Shown piece after piece: positions 45,707 to 59,061 of a DNA stretch of 64,000 bases (the stretch's first letter is position 1; the number at the start of each line of letters is the position of its first letter). The stretch comes from Arthrobacter sp. AQ5-06 (GTDB lineage: Bacteria > Actinomycetota > Actinomycetes > Actinomycetales > Micrococcaceae): NCBI RefSeq assembly GCF_003287955.1, contig NZ_QMKP01000002.1:62001-126000 (forward strand). Direction: 5' to 3'. The notes below the pieces were generated by a model. That model had not been told where the DNA came from, ran no database searches, and worked only from the letters and a program-made list of their open reading frames with translations. The position numbers and the translations under genes were made by a program.

Positions 45707-45737
45707 GATGTACCTCCTCTCGCTGTCAGCAACAGTA

Positions 45738-48700
45738 TCAGTGCCGGCGTGACGGTTCCCTGCCGTCCCGGGCTTGTGGGTTGGACTCAGGACCCGAGGG
45801 CATCCCTGGCCCCGCGTCCGGCACCTGAGCGGTCGTTCCACGGTTCAACCGCCAGATGGCAAAGACGATCAGCCCCACGGCGATGAACGCCAACAGCAGG
45901 AACGTGTACTGGCGCATTGCCCACAGAATGCAGGCGGCCACCCCTGCTGCGCCCCACCAGACAAACAGCCGCTCCCCCAGGCCAAGTCCTGCCGTGAGCA
46001 ACAGGGCGAGAAGCACGAGGACCCACAGCTGCTGCCCACCGGCACCGCCAAACACTACGCCCAGTCCGCTCAGGGAGAGCAACACAGACGCCGCGCCCAC
46101 CTGGAACCGGCCGGCAGCTTGGTTGCCGGAGAAGTACCGCAAACCGCCGAGGACAGCGGCCAGGACCACGTACCACTGAACAACCCAGAACGGACTCGGG
46201 AGGTCGGTCCATAGCCGGCCCGCGCTTCCACCCGGCGCGTCGAGCTCGAAGATGGCAGCACGCTGAACCGCCACGGTCAGGAGCAGCGCACCCACCTCCA
46301 GGGCGATCCGTCGCGCCCGTGGAAGTGCCTCACGGTAGGAGATTCCGACGGCGGCGGCCAATACGGCCGCAGCCGTCCAGGACGTTGCATCGTGCCGGAT
46401 TCCGACGAAGACCACCAGGACGAGGCCGAGGAAGGCCGCGCCAGCCAGCGACCAACGACGCACCGGCTCAGCCTGCAACGGGACGCTGCGCATGAGCCGC
46501 ACTACAAAGAGTGCAGCCGAAGCCACGCCCGCGCCGGTCAGCCATGGCAGGAATCCTCCCCAAACGCCGGGGACTTCCGGATACGCCTCCGCCGCCAAGG
46601 CGACGGACCCGCCGAGCGCGGCCAGGGCTGCCAGCGGATACAGTACCGGCAGATCCTCGACGTGCGACGCGGTAAAACACACGGCTGACAGGACCAGTAC
46701 AGCCGCTCCCGTCACCCAGTCGGCCGCCAACGGCGAGATCAGCAGCCCAACACCGGCAAACGAGCCGGCGGTAACCAGCCACAGCCAGTGTTCGACGTCC
46801 GCGGCCCCAGCGTTCTGCCGGCGCCCGTCCTGCCGGCCCGCGTTCTGCCGCGGTCGCAAGATGCCAGCAGCGACAGCGAGCAGCGCGACACCCTGCAGAG
46901 CCACCGCAGTTCCGGTGTAGCTCAGGACCGGGAACGCTAGGATCGTCCCACCGAACGTGAACAGCGGGCCCAAGGCGAGCACTCCGAACAGCGCCGCATA
47001 CACAGCGAAGTAAAGGGCTCCGCGGGCACCGAAGAGTCTCCTGGCCACCACAGCAGAGACCAGGAGCATCAACAGTTCAAGCAGCGCTACCCAGCGTCCG
47101 CCGTCGTCGTCCTGCGCCAGCAGCCCGACGCCACCCGGCCTCGTCACGTACGCCAGCGGCAGCAACGCCTGCCCCGTCAGTGTGATCCAGACGGCAGCCT
47201 GCTGGAAGGGGATGTCAGCAAGCCGTGAGCGCATCACCCAACGGACGGCGTGCTGGGCCGCGAGCACCAGGGCAAAGGTCACCGACACCACAGTGGGCGA
47301 GGCAGTGATGTCGTAGCTGAGGACCAGGGCGAGGCCTGCCGTCAGCACACGGGCCGCCACAAAGTACCAGCCCTTCCTGGCCCGCTGCGGCTCGGCCACC
47401 ACCATCAGCGTGGAGTACACAGCGAAGATGCCCAGGATCAGTTCAACGCGAAGGAAATCGCCTTCGCCGAGAACCAGCAGCACTACAAATGCAAACGGGG
47501 CCAACCAGACCGCACCCGCCTCCCGGCGGAGGAAGTACCCCGAGGCCGCGGCGCCGAGTGCCACAAGTCCTGCAGCTGAAGTTCCCTGCCAGTCGGCGGA
47601 ACCTGCCTGCGCAAAGCTGGCGCTGCCCGCCAACTGGAGAAGGAGCAAGGCGCCCGCGTCAGCAAGAATCCCCCGGGGGGCACGACGGCGGATGGCAGCC
47701 CCCAGCGGAAGGCACAGCTGAAGTGCCAGCACCGTTACGAGCACCATAGCGGGACGGACCGCTTCGTCCGCGATGACCACCGGACCTCCGTCCTGCTCTA
47801 GCTGGTGAAAAGCTGTCAGGGCAAGAACTGCGGCTGCCGCCCTGGCGAACCACCAGTAGGCCCAGCGGTGTTGGCGCAGGCGCAGACCCGTCGCCGTGAT
47901 GAGCAGATACGACACCACCAGCAGCAGCGCCACGTTTCCGGCGCCTTGTGAAACGGCCTGGAACGCGACCGTCGCGGCCACCACGGACATACCCAGCGGC
48001 AAGGCCTCCCACACCGTTGCAACCCAGTCCCGTTCCGTGGCCGGCCGTGGAACCAACAGGGCTCCGATAACAAATGCCGCAGCAAGCTGGATAAGCAGGC
48101 CGACGGCCGTCAGACCGTGGTAAGGCGAAGTCTCAATGAACGGGAGCCCGACCAAAACCAGCGCACCCCCCGCACCGAAGACCACCAAGGTGGGCTGCGG
48201 CGCTAAGGTCCGCACGCCGAAGCGCGCCAGGAAAGCCGTAACGACCTGTTGGAACACGAGTGCCAGCAACAGTGCGAACACAGACGACCCGGCCCGCCCA
48301 GGAACGTCAGCCATCACGGCCGCGACCGTGACGGGGACTGCAAATGTGAGGCCCAACCGGGCTCCGAGAACCATCCGTTCACGGAAATCACCCGCCGCGA
48401 AGGCCCCGCGGATGGCCCAGAAGCCGACGGCCACGAGCAGCATGCCGGCGAGCGGCCACGCGCCCATCGAAGGAGAAACGATGCCGGCCAAGGCCAGTGC
48501 GGCCACTGGCGCCCATTCGGCCCGGCCAGCCCACCTGGCGGCCAGCACCATGCCCGTGGCCAGCGATAAGGCCACCGGCACCCACAGCGGCACCGTCGTG
48601 CCCGGTTCGACTGAACCGTACCCGTCAATTGCACGGAAGAAGCCGGCAGCGGCCTCCTGAACGCTGAACGCCGTGGTGGCAGCGAGTTGCAGGCCAAAGG

Positions 48701-50069
48701 TCACTGAGCCATCAATCCGCCAGCGTTCTCCAGCGGCGTTCGGGCTGCTGCCGGCGGCGGACGAGACTGCCTGTTGCCGGGGGAACCAGTCGGTCAGCCT
48801 GGCCGACAAGAAGGCCAGCCCCGCTGCCTGGGCGGCGAACAATACGCCGGCGGCGAGCAGGGCGTCGGTCCCCCGGCCGGTCAGGTGCCAAATTTCGACG
48901 GCGGCAGCTACTGTCAGGGCGGCCCGCGCCGCGTAGAAGTTGATCAGCCGGAACCGCCCCGGAACAGCCGCCATCAGGGCGAAATAGATACCGCACATCC
49001 CGATGACCAGCGCGTACTCAGCTTTGTCCAAGAGCAACGGCACGAAGGTTGCAGCAACCGCTACGGTGGGAACCACCAAGGGGTGCAAGACCATCAGCGG
49101 CCTGATACACACCGGCGGCAGCCAGCGCGGCCGGGCGAGGGCAAGGGCCGTCAGCAGCACGGCCACGGCTATGAGTACAACGAAGTACCAGACGAGCGCG
49201 CCACCCAGGATTGAAACGCCCGAGAACGCTGTGGAAGCCACGAACGTGAGGGAAAGGTACACGAGGACCCTGCTCTCCAGCCGGACCGCCGCCGCAACAT
49301 AGGCCGCGGTGCCAATCAGCGAAGTGATCAGCCACGCGGCCGGGCCGTGATGCAGCGCAAAGTTGTACAGGGCCAGGCCAGTCACAGGAACCAGGGCGAG
49401 CCCGGTGCCGGTGAACGCCACCGCGGCTGGCTTCAGCCGCGGGACCCGGGCATGCAGCGCAAATCCCGCGCCATAGAACAGCGTCGTGACTGCGCAGACT
49501 CCGGCAAAGCGCAACATGGGCGGGAGGCTCGTACCGATGAAGAGGGCAGCGGCAGCCACCAGCAGCAGGCTGGCCACGTACAGCGTGATGTTGATGTTCT
49601 GCCGGTCCCGCTTTTCACGCCGGGCCTGACGCTGGGCCAGCGTCTCCGGGTATGTCTGGAACGAGGTGGCCGGGGACTGCGGCGGAATCCCCGGCCGCAC
49701 TGGCGCGCTGGGCGATGGAGGCGAAAAAGGCGCCGAAACTGGCTCCGCTTGGATGATCATTTGTGCAGGTGATACCGGCAACGACTCCGGCGGTGCAGGC
49801 GAAACTTTCGCCAAAGGCGACGCCGGCACCAGAGAGATGCTGACATCGGCGGGCACTGGCGCGGCTGGCGTGGGCACATTGCTGGCTGCCCACGTCGTAC
49901 CCTCCCCCGGGGGCGGGCCCTCCCCCAGCGGTGAGTCGTCGGTGGCGGCACTTGTTGATTGCGTGGCCCCCGGACTCCGCTGGCCTGAAGCCTGAAGCTT
50001 GGCCACGGCGTCAAACCACCCCTGAAGGTGACCGGCGCGGTAGCCCGCTTCATAAGATTCGTCCCTCAC
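45738..50069 (-). CDS. Very large polytopic membrane protein, unknown function
   Basis: From the GTG at 50069 (AAGGA six bases upstream) the product has 1443 residues; a GTG at 50102 would add 11 but has no SD. Residues 1-30 form a soluble motif (RDESYEAGYRAGHLQGWFDA). About 110 residues of Pro/Ala/Ser-rich linker and a basic stretch (RQARREKRDRQN) follow. The rest is almost entirely hydrophobic, with some 30-40 predicted helices in repeated pairs separated by short Arg- or Pro-containing loops, ending in a polar tail. I do not recognise a catalytic motif. Distant resemblance to DUF2339-type predicted membrane proteins is possible but unproven. It sits between the GH1/miniprotein area and tuf, with a perfect AT-rich palindrome just upstream. 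Confidence 0.75.
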   Translation of the reverse strand: MRDESYEAGYRAGHLQGWFDAVAKLQASGQRSPGATQSTSAATDDSPLGEGPPPGEGTTWAASNVPTPAAPVPADVSISLVPASPLAKVSPAPPESLPVSPAQMIIQAEPVSAPFSPPSPSAPVRPGIPPQSPATSFQTYPETLAQRQARREKRDRQNINITLYVASLLLVAAAALFIGTSLPPMLRFAGVCAVTTLFYGAGFALHARVPRLKPAAVAFTGTGLALVPVTGLALYNFALHHGPAAWLITSLIGTAAYVAAAVRLESRVLVYLSLTFVASTAFSGVSILGGALVWYFVVLIAVAVLLTALALARPRWLPPVCIRPLMVLHPLVVPTVAVAATFVPLLLDKAEYALVIGMCGIYFALMAAVPGRFRLINFYAARAALTVAAAVEIWHLTGRGTDALLAAGVLFAAQAAGLAFLSARLTDWFPRQQAVSSAAGSSPNAAGERWRIDGSVTFGLQLAATTAFSVQEAAAGFFRAIDGYGSVEPGTTVPLWVPVALSLATGMVLAARWAGRAEWAPVAALALAGIVSPSMGAWPLAGMLLVAVGFWAIRGAFAAGDFRERMVLGARLGLTFAVPVTVAAVMADVPGRAGSSVFALLLALVFQQVVTAFLARFGVRTLAPQPTLVVFGAGGALVLVGLPFIETSPYHGLTAVGLLIQLAAAFVIGALLVPRPATERDWVATVWEALPLGMSVVAATVAFQAVSQGAGNVALLLVVSYLLITATGLRLRQHRWAYWWFARAAAAVLALTAFHQLEQDGGPVVIADEAVRPAMVLVTVLALQLCLPLGAAIRRRAPRGILADAGALLLLQLAGSASFAQAGSADWQGTSAAGLVALGAAASGYFLRREAGAVWLAPFAFVVLLVLGEGDFLRVELILGIFAVYSTLMVVAEPQRARKGWYFVAARVLTAGLALVLSYDITASPTVVSVTFALVLAAQHAVRWVMRSRLADIPFQQAAVWITLTGQALLPLAYVTRPGGVGLLAQDDDGGRWVALLELLMLLVSAVVARRLFGARGALYFAVYAALFGVLALGPLFTFGGTILAFPVLSYTGTAVALQGVALLAVAAGILRPRQNAGRQDGRRQNAGAADVEHWLWLVTAGSFAGVGLLISPLAADWVTGAAVLVLSAVCFTASHVEDLPVLYPLAALAALGGSVALAAEAYPEVPGVWGGFLPWLTGAGVASAALFVVRLMRSVPLQAEPVRRWSLAGAAFLGLVLVVFVGIRHDATSWTAAAVLAAAVGISYREALPRARRIALEVGALLLTVAVQRAAIFELDAPGGSAGRLWTDLPSPFWVVQWYVVLAAVLGGLRYFSGNQAAGRFQVGAASVLLSLSGLGVVFGGAGGQQLWVLVLLALLLTAGLGLGERLFVWWGAAGVAACILWAMRQYTFLLLAFIAVGLIVFAIWRLNRGTTAQVPDAGPGMPSGPESNPQARDGREPSRRH

Positions 50070-50100
50070 GGCGATCCTTCCAAAGGGCAGACCTGTCTGC

Positions 50101-50129
50101 ACAATTAATCCATTGACTGGATTAATTGT
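50101..50129. promoter_or_regulatory. Perfect AT-rich palindrome upstream of giant membrane protein gene
   Basis: ACAATTAATCCA (50101-50112) and TGGATTAATTGT (50118-50129) are perfect 12-base inverted repeats with a 5-base spacer. It stands out in a GC-rich genome and lies 31 bases before the GTG at 50069, in the position of a promoter or operator. A dimeric transcription factor site is the simplest reading. Confidence 0.6.
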
Positions 50130-50135
50130 AGCAAA

Positions 50136-50169
50136 GAACAGCCCCGCTGCACTAGCAGCGGGGCTGTTC
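50136..50169. terminator. Terminator of tuf
   Basis: GAACAGCCCCGCTGC (50136-50150) pairs perfectly with GCAGCGGGGCTGTTC (50155-50169) around a 4-base loop. It ends the tuf transcript just before the palindrome and the next gene. Confidence 0.85.
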
Positions 50170-50222
50170 CAAACTTCACGTCAGGCCGTCAGACGGCCAT
50201 CAGCTCCGTAATCAACAAGTAA

Positions 50223-51413
50223 CTACTTGACGATCTTGGTAACGCGTCCTGAACCAACGGTGCGGCCGCCTTCGCGGATAGCGAAGCCGAGGCCCTCTTC
50301 CATGGCGATGGGCTGGATGAGCGCAACGGTCATCTCAGTGTTGTCGCCGGGCATAACCATTTCCGTGCCTTCCGGCAGGGTGATAACGCCGGTTACGTCC
50401 GTGGTGCGGAAGTAGAACTGCGGGCGGTAGTTCGAGTAGAACGGGTTGTGACGTCCGCCTTCATCCTTGGAGAGGATGTAGACGTTGGCCTCAAAGTCGG
50501 TGTGCGGGGTGATGGAACCCGGCTTGACAACAACCTGGCCACGCTCTACGTCATCACGCTTCAGACCGCGGAGCAGGAGGCCACAGTTCTCGCCGGCCCA
50601 TGCTTCGTCGAGCTGCTTGTGGAACATCTCGATACCGGTAACCGTGGTCTTCTGGACCGGGCGGATGCCGACGATCTCGACCTCGGAGTTGATGGCGAGG
50701 GTTCCACGCTCGGCGCGGCCCGTTACAACGGTGCCACGGCCGGTGATCGTGAAGACGTCTTCGATCGGCATCAGGAACGGCTTGTCACGGTCACGTACGG
50801 GGTCCGGAACGGACTCGTCAACGGCTGCCATGAGGTCCTCAACGGACTTGACCCAGATGGGGTCGCCTTCGAGGGCCTTCAGGCCGGAAACGCGAACAAC
50901 GGGAGCCTCATCGCCATCGAAGCCCTGAGCCGAAAGCAGCTCGCGAACTTCCATTTCAACGAGGTCCAGCAGCTCTTCGTCGTCAACCATGTCCGACTTG
51001 TTCAGCGCAACCAGCAGGTAGGGAACGCCAACCTGGCGGGCGAGCAGAACGTGCTCGCGGGTCTGAGCCATCGGGCCGTCAGTGGCGGCAACCACGAGGA
51101 TTGCACCGTCCATCTGGGCAGCACCGGTGATCATGTTCTTGATGTAGTCAGCGTGACCCGGAGCGTCTACGTGTGCGTAGTGGCGCTTCTCGGTCTGGTA
51201 CTCAACGTGGGAAATGTTGATGGTAATGCCGCGCTGGCGCTCTTCCGGAGCAGAGTCAATCGACGCGAAGTCGCGCTGCTCGTTGAGAGTCGGGTACTTG
51301 TCGTACAGCACCTTGGAAATGGCGGCAGTCAACGTCGTCTTACCGTGGTCAACGTGACCAATGGTGCCGATGTTAACGTGCGGCTTAGTCCGCTCGAACT
51401 TTGCCTTTGCCAC
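50223..51413 (-). CDS. tuf: Elongation factor Tu
   Basis: The GTPase that brings aminoacyl-tRNA to the ribosome, 396 residues. The P-loop [14 protein letters not shown], the switch segment [30 protein letters not shown] and NKSD are present. The start is GTG at 51413 with AGGAGGAA upstream. It is the last gene of the str cluster, 264 bases after fusA. That gap holds no gene; a -10-like TAGTAT (51537-51532, minus strand) could be a separate tuf promoter, without a clear -35. Confidence 0.98.
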   Translation of the reverse strand: MAKAKFERTKPHVNIGTIGHVDHGKTTLTAAISKVLYDKYPTLNEQRDFASIDSAPEERQRGITINISHVEYQTEKRHYAHVDAPGHADYIKNMITGAAQMDGAILVVAATDGPMAQTREHVLLARQVGVPYLLVALNKSDMVDDEELLDLVEMEVRELLSAQGFDGDEAPVVRVSGLKALEGDPIWVKSVEDLMAAVDESVPDPVRDRDKPFLMPIEDVFTITGRGTVVTGRAERGTLAINSEVEIVGIRPVQKTTVTGIEMFHKQLDEAWAGENCGLLLRGLKRDDVERGQVVVKPGSITPHTDFEANVYILSKDEGGRHNPFYSNYRPQFYFRTTDVTGVITLPEGTEMVMPGDNTEMTVALIQPIAMEEGLGFAIREGGRTVGSGRVTKIVK

Positions 51414-51677
51414 AGGTTCCTCCTAGAACGTTTTCAAATGACTTACCCTTCAACCGCGCTTATCGCGGCAGAAACTCAGGCAAGTCTACTTGGGGGGCTT
51501 TGGATTGGTGAAATTGCAGATTCAGGAACTAATACTAGTCCCTCGAGCCTGTTCGTGCAGATGGCCGGGGCCCGGCTTGACCGGACTGCATCTAACCGGG
51601 ACCCGGCCACCTGCACCAGGTGAGCTTCCGTCAACCGGAAACGCACCCGAGTTTTTTTGCTGCGAAAGTCGGAAAGA

Positions 51678-53792
51678 CTACTCGCCGCGGTTCTTCTGGA
51701 TGATCTCGTCGGCAAATGCCTTCGGGACCTCGGCGTAGCTGTGGAACGTCATGGAGTACACAGCGCGGCCCTGGGTCTTGGAACGCAGGTCACCGATGTA
51801 GCCGAACATGCCGGACAGCGGGACGTGCGCACGGATGACCTTGACACCCTGTGCATCTTCCATGGACTGCATCTGGCCACGGCGGGAGTTGAGGTCACCG
51901 ATTACTTCACCCATGTATTCCTCAGGGGTGCGGACCTCTACATCCATCAGCGGTTCGAGCAGGATGGGGTTCGCCTTGCGTGCGGCTTCCTTGAAAGCCA
52001 TACGGCCGGCGATCTTGAACGCCATTTCCGAAGAGTCAACATCGTGGTAGGCGCCGTCAATCAGCGTCGCCTTGATGCCAACAACCGGGTAACCGGCCAG
52101 GACGCCGTCGTTCAGTGCATCCTGGATACCGGCGTCAACCGACGGGATGTATTCGCGCGGAATACGGCCACCTGTGACCTTGTTCTCGAACTCGTACAGC
52201 TCGCCCTCGGAAGTGTCCAGCGGCCCGATCGCAATCTGGATCTTTGCGAACTGGCCCGAACCACCGGTCTGCTTCTTGTGCGTGTAGTCGTGACGCGCAA
52301 CAACATTCTTGATGGTTTCGCGGTAAGCGACCTGCGGCTTGCCGACGTTGGCCTCGACCTTGAACTCGCGGCGCATGCGGTCCACCAGGATGTCCAAGTG
52401 GAGCTCGCCCATGCCGGCGATGATGGTCTGACCGGTGTCCTCGTTGAGGGAGACCTGGAAGGTCGGGTCCTCAGCGGAGAGCTTCTGGATAGCCAGTGAG
52501 AGCTTCTCCTGGTCACCCTTCGTGTTCGGTTCGATGGCAACCGAGATCACGGGCTCCGGGAAGCTCATGGACTCGAGGACGATCTGGTTGCTGGAGTCAC
52601 ACAGGGTGTCGCCCGTGGTGGTGTCCTTCAGCCCGATCGCTGCGTAGATGTGGCCGGCGGTAGCACCCTCAACGGGCATTTCCTTGTTGGCGTGCATCTG
52701 GAACAGCTTGCCGATGCGCTCCTTCTTGCCCTTGGTGGAGTTGACCACCTGAGCACCCGCTTCGACGTGACCGGAGTACACGCGGATGAAGGTGAGCTGG
52801 CCGAAGAAGGGGTGCGCAGCAATCTTGAACGCCAGAGCCGAGAACGGCTCCTCGGAGGAAGGCGCGCGCGTGAGTTCCTTCTCTTCGTCGCGAGGATCGT
52901 GACCGATCATCGGCGGGACGTCGAGCGGGTTGGGCAGGTAGTCGACCACGGCGTCAAGCATCGGCTGAACGCCGCGGTTCTTGAACGCGGAGCCACAGAA
53001 GACCGGGTAGAGCTCAGAGTTGATCGTCATCTTGCGGATGCCGGCCTTGAGCTCCTCGACGGTGAGTTCTTCACCCTCGAGGTACTTCTCCATGAGTTCT
53101 TCGGTAGCGTCAGCCACCGTCTCAACGAGGGCAGCCCGGTATTCCTTGGCCTTCTCCAGCAGATCCGCGGGGATCTCCTGGACCTCGTACTTGGCACCCA
53201 TGGTGACGTCACCCTTGGAGTCGCCCGGCCAGACCAGCGCGCGCATTTCCAGGATGTCGACAACGCCAACGAAGTCGTTCTCGGCACCGATCGGGAGCTG
53301 CATAACGAGCGGTTTGGCACCGAGGCGGCTGATGATGGTGTCTACCGTGTAGTAGAAGTCAGCGCCGAGCTTGTCCATCTTGTTGACGAAGCAGATACGC
53401 GGAACGTTGTACTTGTCAGCCTGGCGCCATACGGTCTCAGACTGGGGCTCGACGCCTTCTTTACCATCGAACACGGCAACTGCGCCATCGAGGACGCGCA
53501 GTGAGCGCTCAACCTCGACAGTGAAGTCAACGTGGCCGGGGGTGTCAATGATGTTGATCTGGTTGTTGTCCCAGAAGCAGGTCACGGCGGCAGACGTGAT
53601 GGTGATGCCGCGTTCCTTTTCCTGTTCCATCCAGTCAGTCGTCGAAGCACCGTCGTGCGTTTCGCCGATCTTGTGGTTCACACCTGTGTAGAACAGAATG
53701 CGCTCGGTGGTGGTGGTCTTGCCAGCATCGATGTGGGCCATGATGCCGATGTTGCGGACCTTACTAAGGTCTGTAAGCACGTCCTGTGCCAC
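51678..53792 (-). CDS. fusA: Elongation factor G
   Basis: The translocase GTPase, 704 residues, with P-loop [46 protein letters not shown] and domains II to V in order. The C-terminal segment [19 protein letters not shown] is typical. The start is GTG at 53792. It follows rpsG by 69 bases in the str cluster. Confidence 0.98.
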   Translation of the reverse strand: MAQDVLTDLSKVRNIGIMAHIDAGKTTTTERILFYTGVNHKIGETHDGASTTDWMEQEKERGITITSAAVTCFWDNNQINIIDTPGHVDFTVEVERSLRVLDGAVAVFDGKEGVEPQSETVWRQADKYNVPRICFVNKMDKLGADFYYTVDTIISRLGAKPLVMQLPIGAENDFVGVVDILEMRALVWPGDSKGDVTMGAKYEVQEIPADLLEKAKEYRAALVETVADATEELMEKYLEGEELTVEELKAGIRKMTINSELYPVFCGSAFKNRGVQPMLDAVVDYLPNPLDVPPMIGHDPRDEEKELTRAPSSEEPFSALAFKIAAHPFFGQLTFIRVYSGHVEAGAQVVNSTKGKKERIGKLFQMHANKEMPVEGATAGHIYAAIGLKDTTTGDTLCDSSNQIVLESMSFPEPVISVAIEPNTKGDQEKLSLAIQKLSAEDPTFQVSLNEDTGQTIIAGMGELHLDILVDRMRREFKVEANVGKPQVAYRETIKNVVARHDYTHKKQTGGSGQFAKIQIAIGPLDTSEGELYEFENKVTGGRIPREYIPSVDAGIQDALNDGVLAGYPVVGIKATLIDGAYHDVDSSEMAFKIAGRMAFKEAARKANPILLEPLMDVEVRTPEEYMGEVIGDLNSRRGQMQSMEDAQGVKVIRAHVPLSGMFGYIGDLRSKTQGRAVYSMTFHSYAEVPKAFADEIIQKNRGE

Positions 53793-53861
53793 GGTGTCTC
53801 CCTTTCGGATGGACTACGCGTTCGCCGCCGGCTCAGTCGAGCCGGCGGCGTCCGGGAAGTA

Positions 53862-54332
53862 TTACCAGCGGTAGTGTGCGAAGGCCTTGTTGGACTCGGC
53901 CATCTTGTGGGTGTCTTCGCGACGCTTCACAGCGGCACCGAGACCGTTGGAGGCATCCAGGATTTCGTTCTGGAGGCGCTCAGTCATGGTCTTTTCACGG
54001 CGGGCCTTGGAGTAGCCAACCAGCCAACGCAGGGCGAGGGCGGTGGAGCGGCCCGGCTTGACCTCAACCGGAACCTGGTAGGTAGCGCCACCAACGCGGC
54101 GTGAGCGGACCTCGAGGGAAGGCTTGACGTTCTCCATGGCCTTCTTGAGGGCTGCTACGGGGTCGCCGCCGGACTTGGCGCGGGCGCCTTCGAGGGCACC
54201 GTAAACAATGCGCTCTGCGGTGGACTTCTTACCGTCAACCAGCACCTTGTTGATCAGCTGGGTAACCAGCGGGGAGCCGTAAACGGGATCTAGTACGAGC
54301 GGCCGCTTGGGGGCCGGACCCTTGCGAGGCAT
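53862..54332 (-). CDS. rpsG: 30S ribosomal protein S7
   Basis: The 156-residue product starts [44 protein letters not shown] and ends [18 protein letters not shown]. It nucleates the head of the 30S subunit. In E. coli S7 represses the str operon. It lies one base after rpsL. Confidence 0.98.
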   Translation of the reverse strand: MPRKGPAPKRPLVLDPVYGSPLVTQLINKVLVDGKKSTAERIVYGALEGARAKSGGDPVAALKKAMENVKPSLEVRSRRVGGATYQVPVEVKPGRSTALALRWLVGYSKARREKTMTERLQNEILDASNGLGAAVKRREDTHKMAESNKAFAHYRW

Positions 54333-54333
54333 A

Positions 54334-54708
54334 TTACTTCTTCTCCATCTTTGCGCCGTAGCGGCTGCGTGCCTGCTTACGGTTCTTCACACCCTGGGTA
54401 TCGAGGGCGCCACGGACGATCTTGTAACGGACACCGGGGAGGTCCTTCACACGACCGCCGCGAACGAGCACAATGGAGTGCTCCTGCAGGTTGTGGCCTA
54501 CACCGGGGATGTAAGCGGTAACTTCAACGCCACCGTTGAGGCGCACACGTGCAACCTTACGAAGAGCCGAGTTCGGCTTCTTGGGGGTGGTGGTGTAAAC
54601 GCGGGTGCAGACACCGCGGCGCATCGGGCTGCCGTTAAGCGCGGGAGCCTTGGTCTTTTTGACCTTAGGCGTGCGGCCCTTGCGGACCAGCTGGTTAATC
54701 GTAGGCAC
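54334..54708 (-). CDS. rpsL: 30S ribosomal protein S12
   Basis: The 124-residue product starts (GTG at 54708) [20 protein letters not shown]. The two streptomycin-related Lys sites are wild type ([14 protein letters not shown] and the [11 protein letters not shown] area followed by [10 protein letters not shown]). The longer frame to 54876 is not family-like; GGAGAA precedes the chosen GTG. It is the first gene of the str cluster. Confidence 0.98.
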   Translation of the reverse strand: MPTINQLVRKGRTPKVKKTKAPALNGSPMRRGVCTRVYTTTPKKPNSALRKVARVRLNGGVEVTAYIPGVGHNLQEHSIVLVRGGRVKDLPGVRYKIVRGALDTQGVKNRKQARSRYGAKMEKK

Positions 54709-54993
54709 TCTCGTGTTCTCCGTTGGTTTGATCTCTACCTTCACGCTCAGGCGCCAGCCTGAACACAATGGTTTTGGCGTTGTTCCTTGCAGCTGCGGCC
54801 TCTGGAAACTTGCGTAGGCGTGCAAAAGCGTGGCATTCGTTGCGCACCTTACCCGCAACCCGGAAACAAGCTCCACCCAGCATCATGAGAACAAAACCAA
54901 AATGATGCTGCGGCGGCCTTCATCCACTGCCACACAGAACAATTACACAAAGTTTAGCACGGCTGGACCCGGCCCCTTAATCGGGTGTAGACG
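54709..54993 (-). promoter_or_regulatory. str operon leader with promoter candidate and hairpin
   Basis: On the minus strand an extended -10 (TGC then TAAACT, 54956-54951) is the best promoter candidate. CAGCATCAT (54878-54886) and ATGATGCTG (54902-54910) form a perfect 9-base-pair hairpin with a 15-base loop in the leader, about 170 bases before rpsL. A 63-codon frame begins in the hairpin arm and overlaps the rpsL start, but its coding status is doubtful. Confidence 0.45.
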
Positions 54994-55030
54994 AAAGGCC
55001 CCGCCTCCACCAAGTGGAAACGGGGCCTTT
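54994..55030 (-). terminator. Terminator of rpoBC
   Basis: AAAGGCCCCG (54994-55003) pairs with CGGGGCCTTT (55021-55030), with an inner CCAC/GTGG helix (55007-55017). It is 13 bases after the rpoC stop on the minus strand. Confidence 0.8.
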
Positions 55031-55042
55031 CAACGCAATCGA

Positions 55043-58942
<3,900 letters not shown>

Positions 58943-59061
58943 ATGGTCCCTGTTCTCTCTTGTTCTCTAAATTCTGAAGTCTTGGTTACGGGAAGAGGGA
59001 GGTGATGCCCTGGGAAAAGACAGCGCGGCGGGCCGACTGCTTTTCCCAGAACATCAACCTG

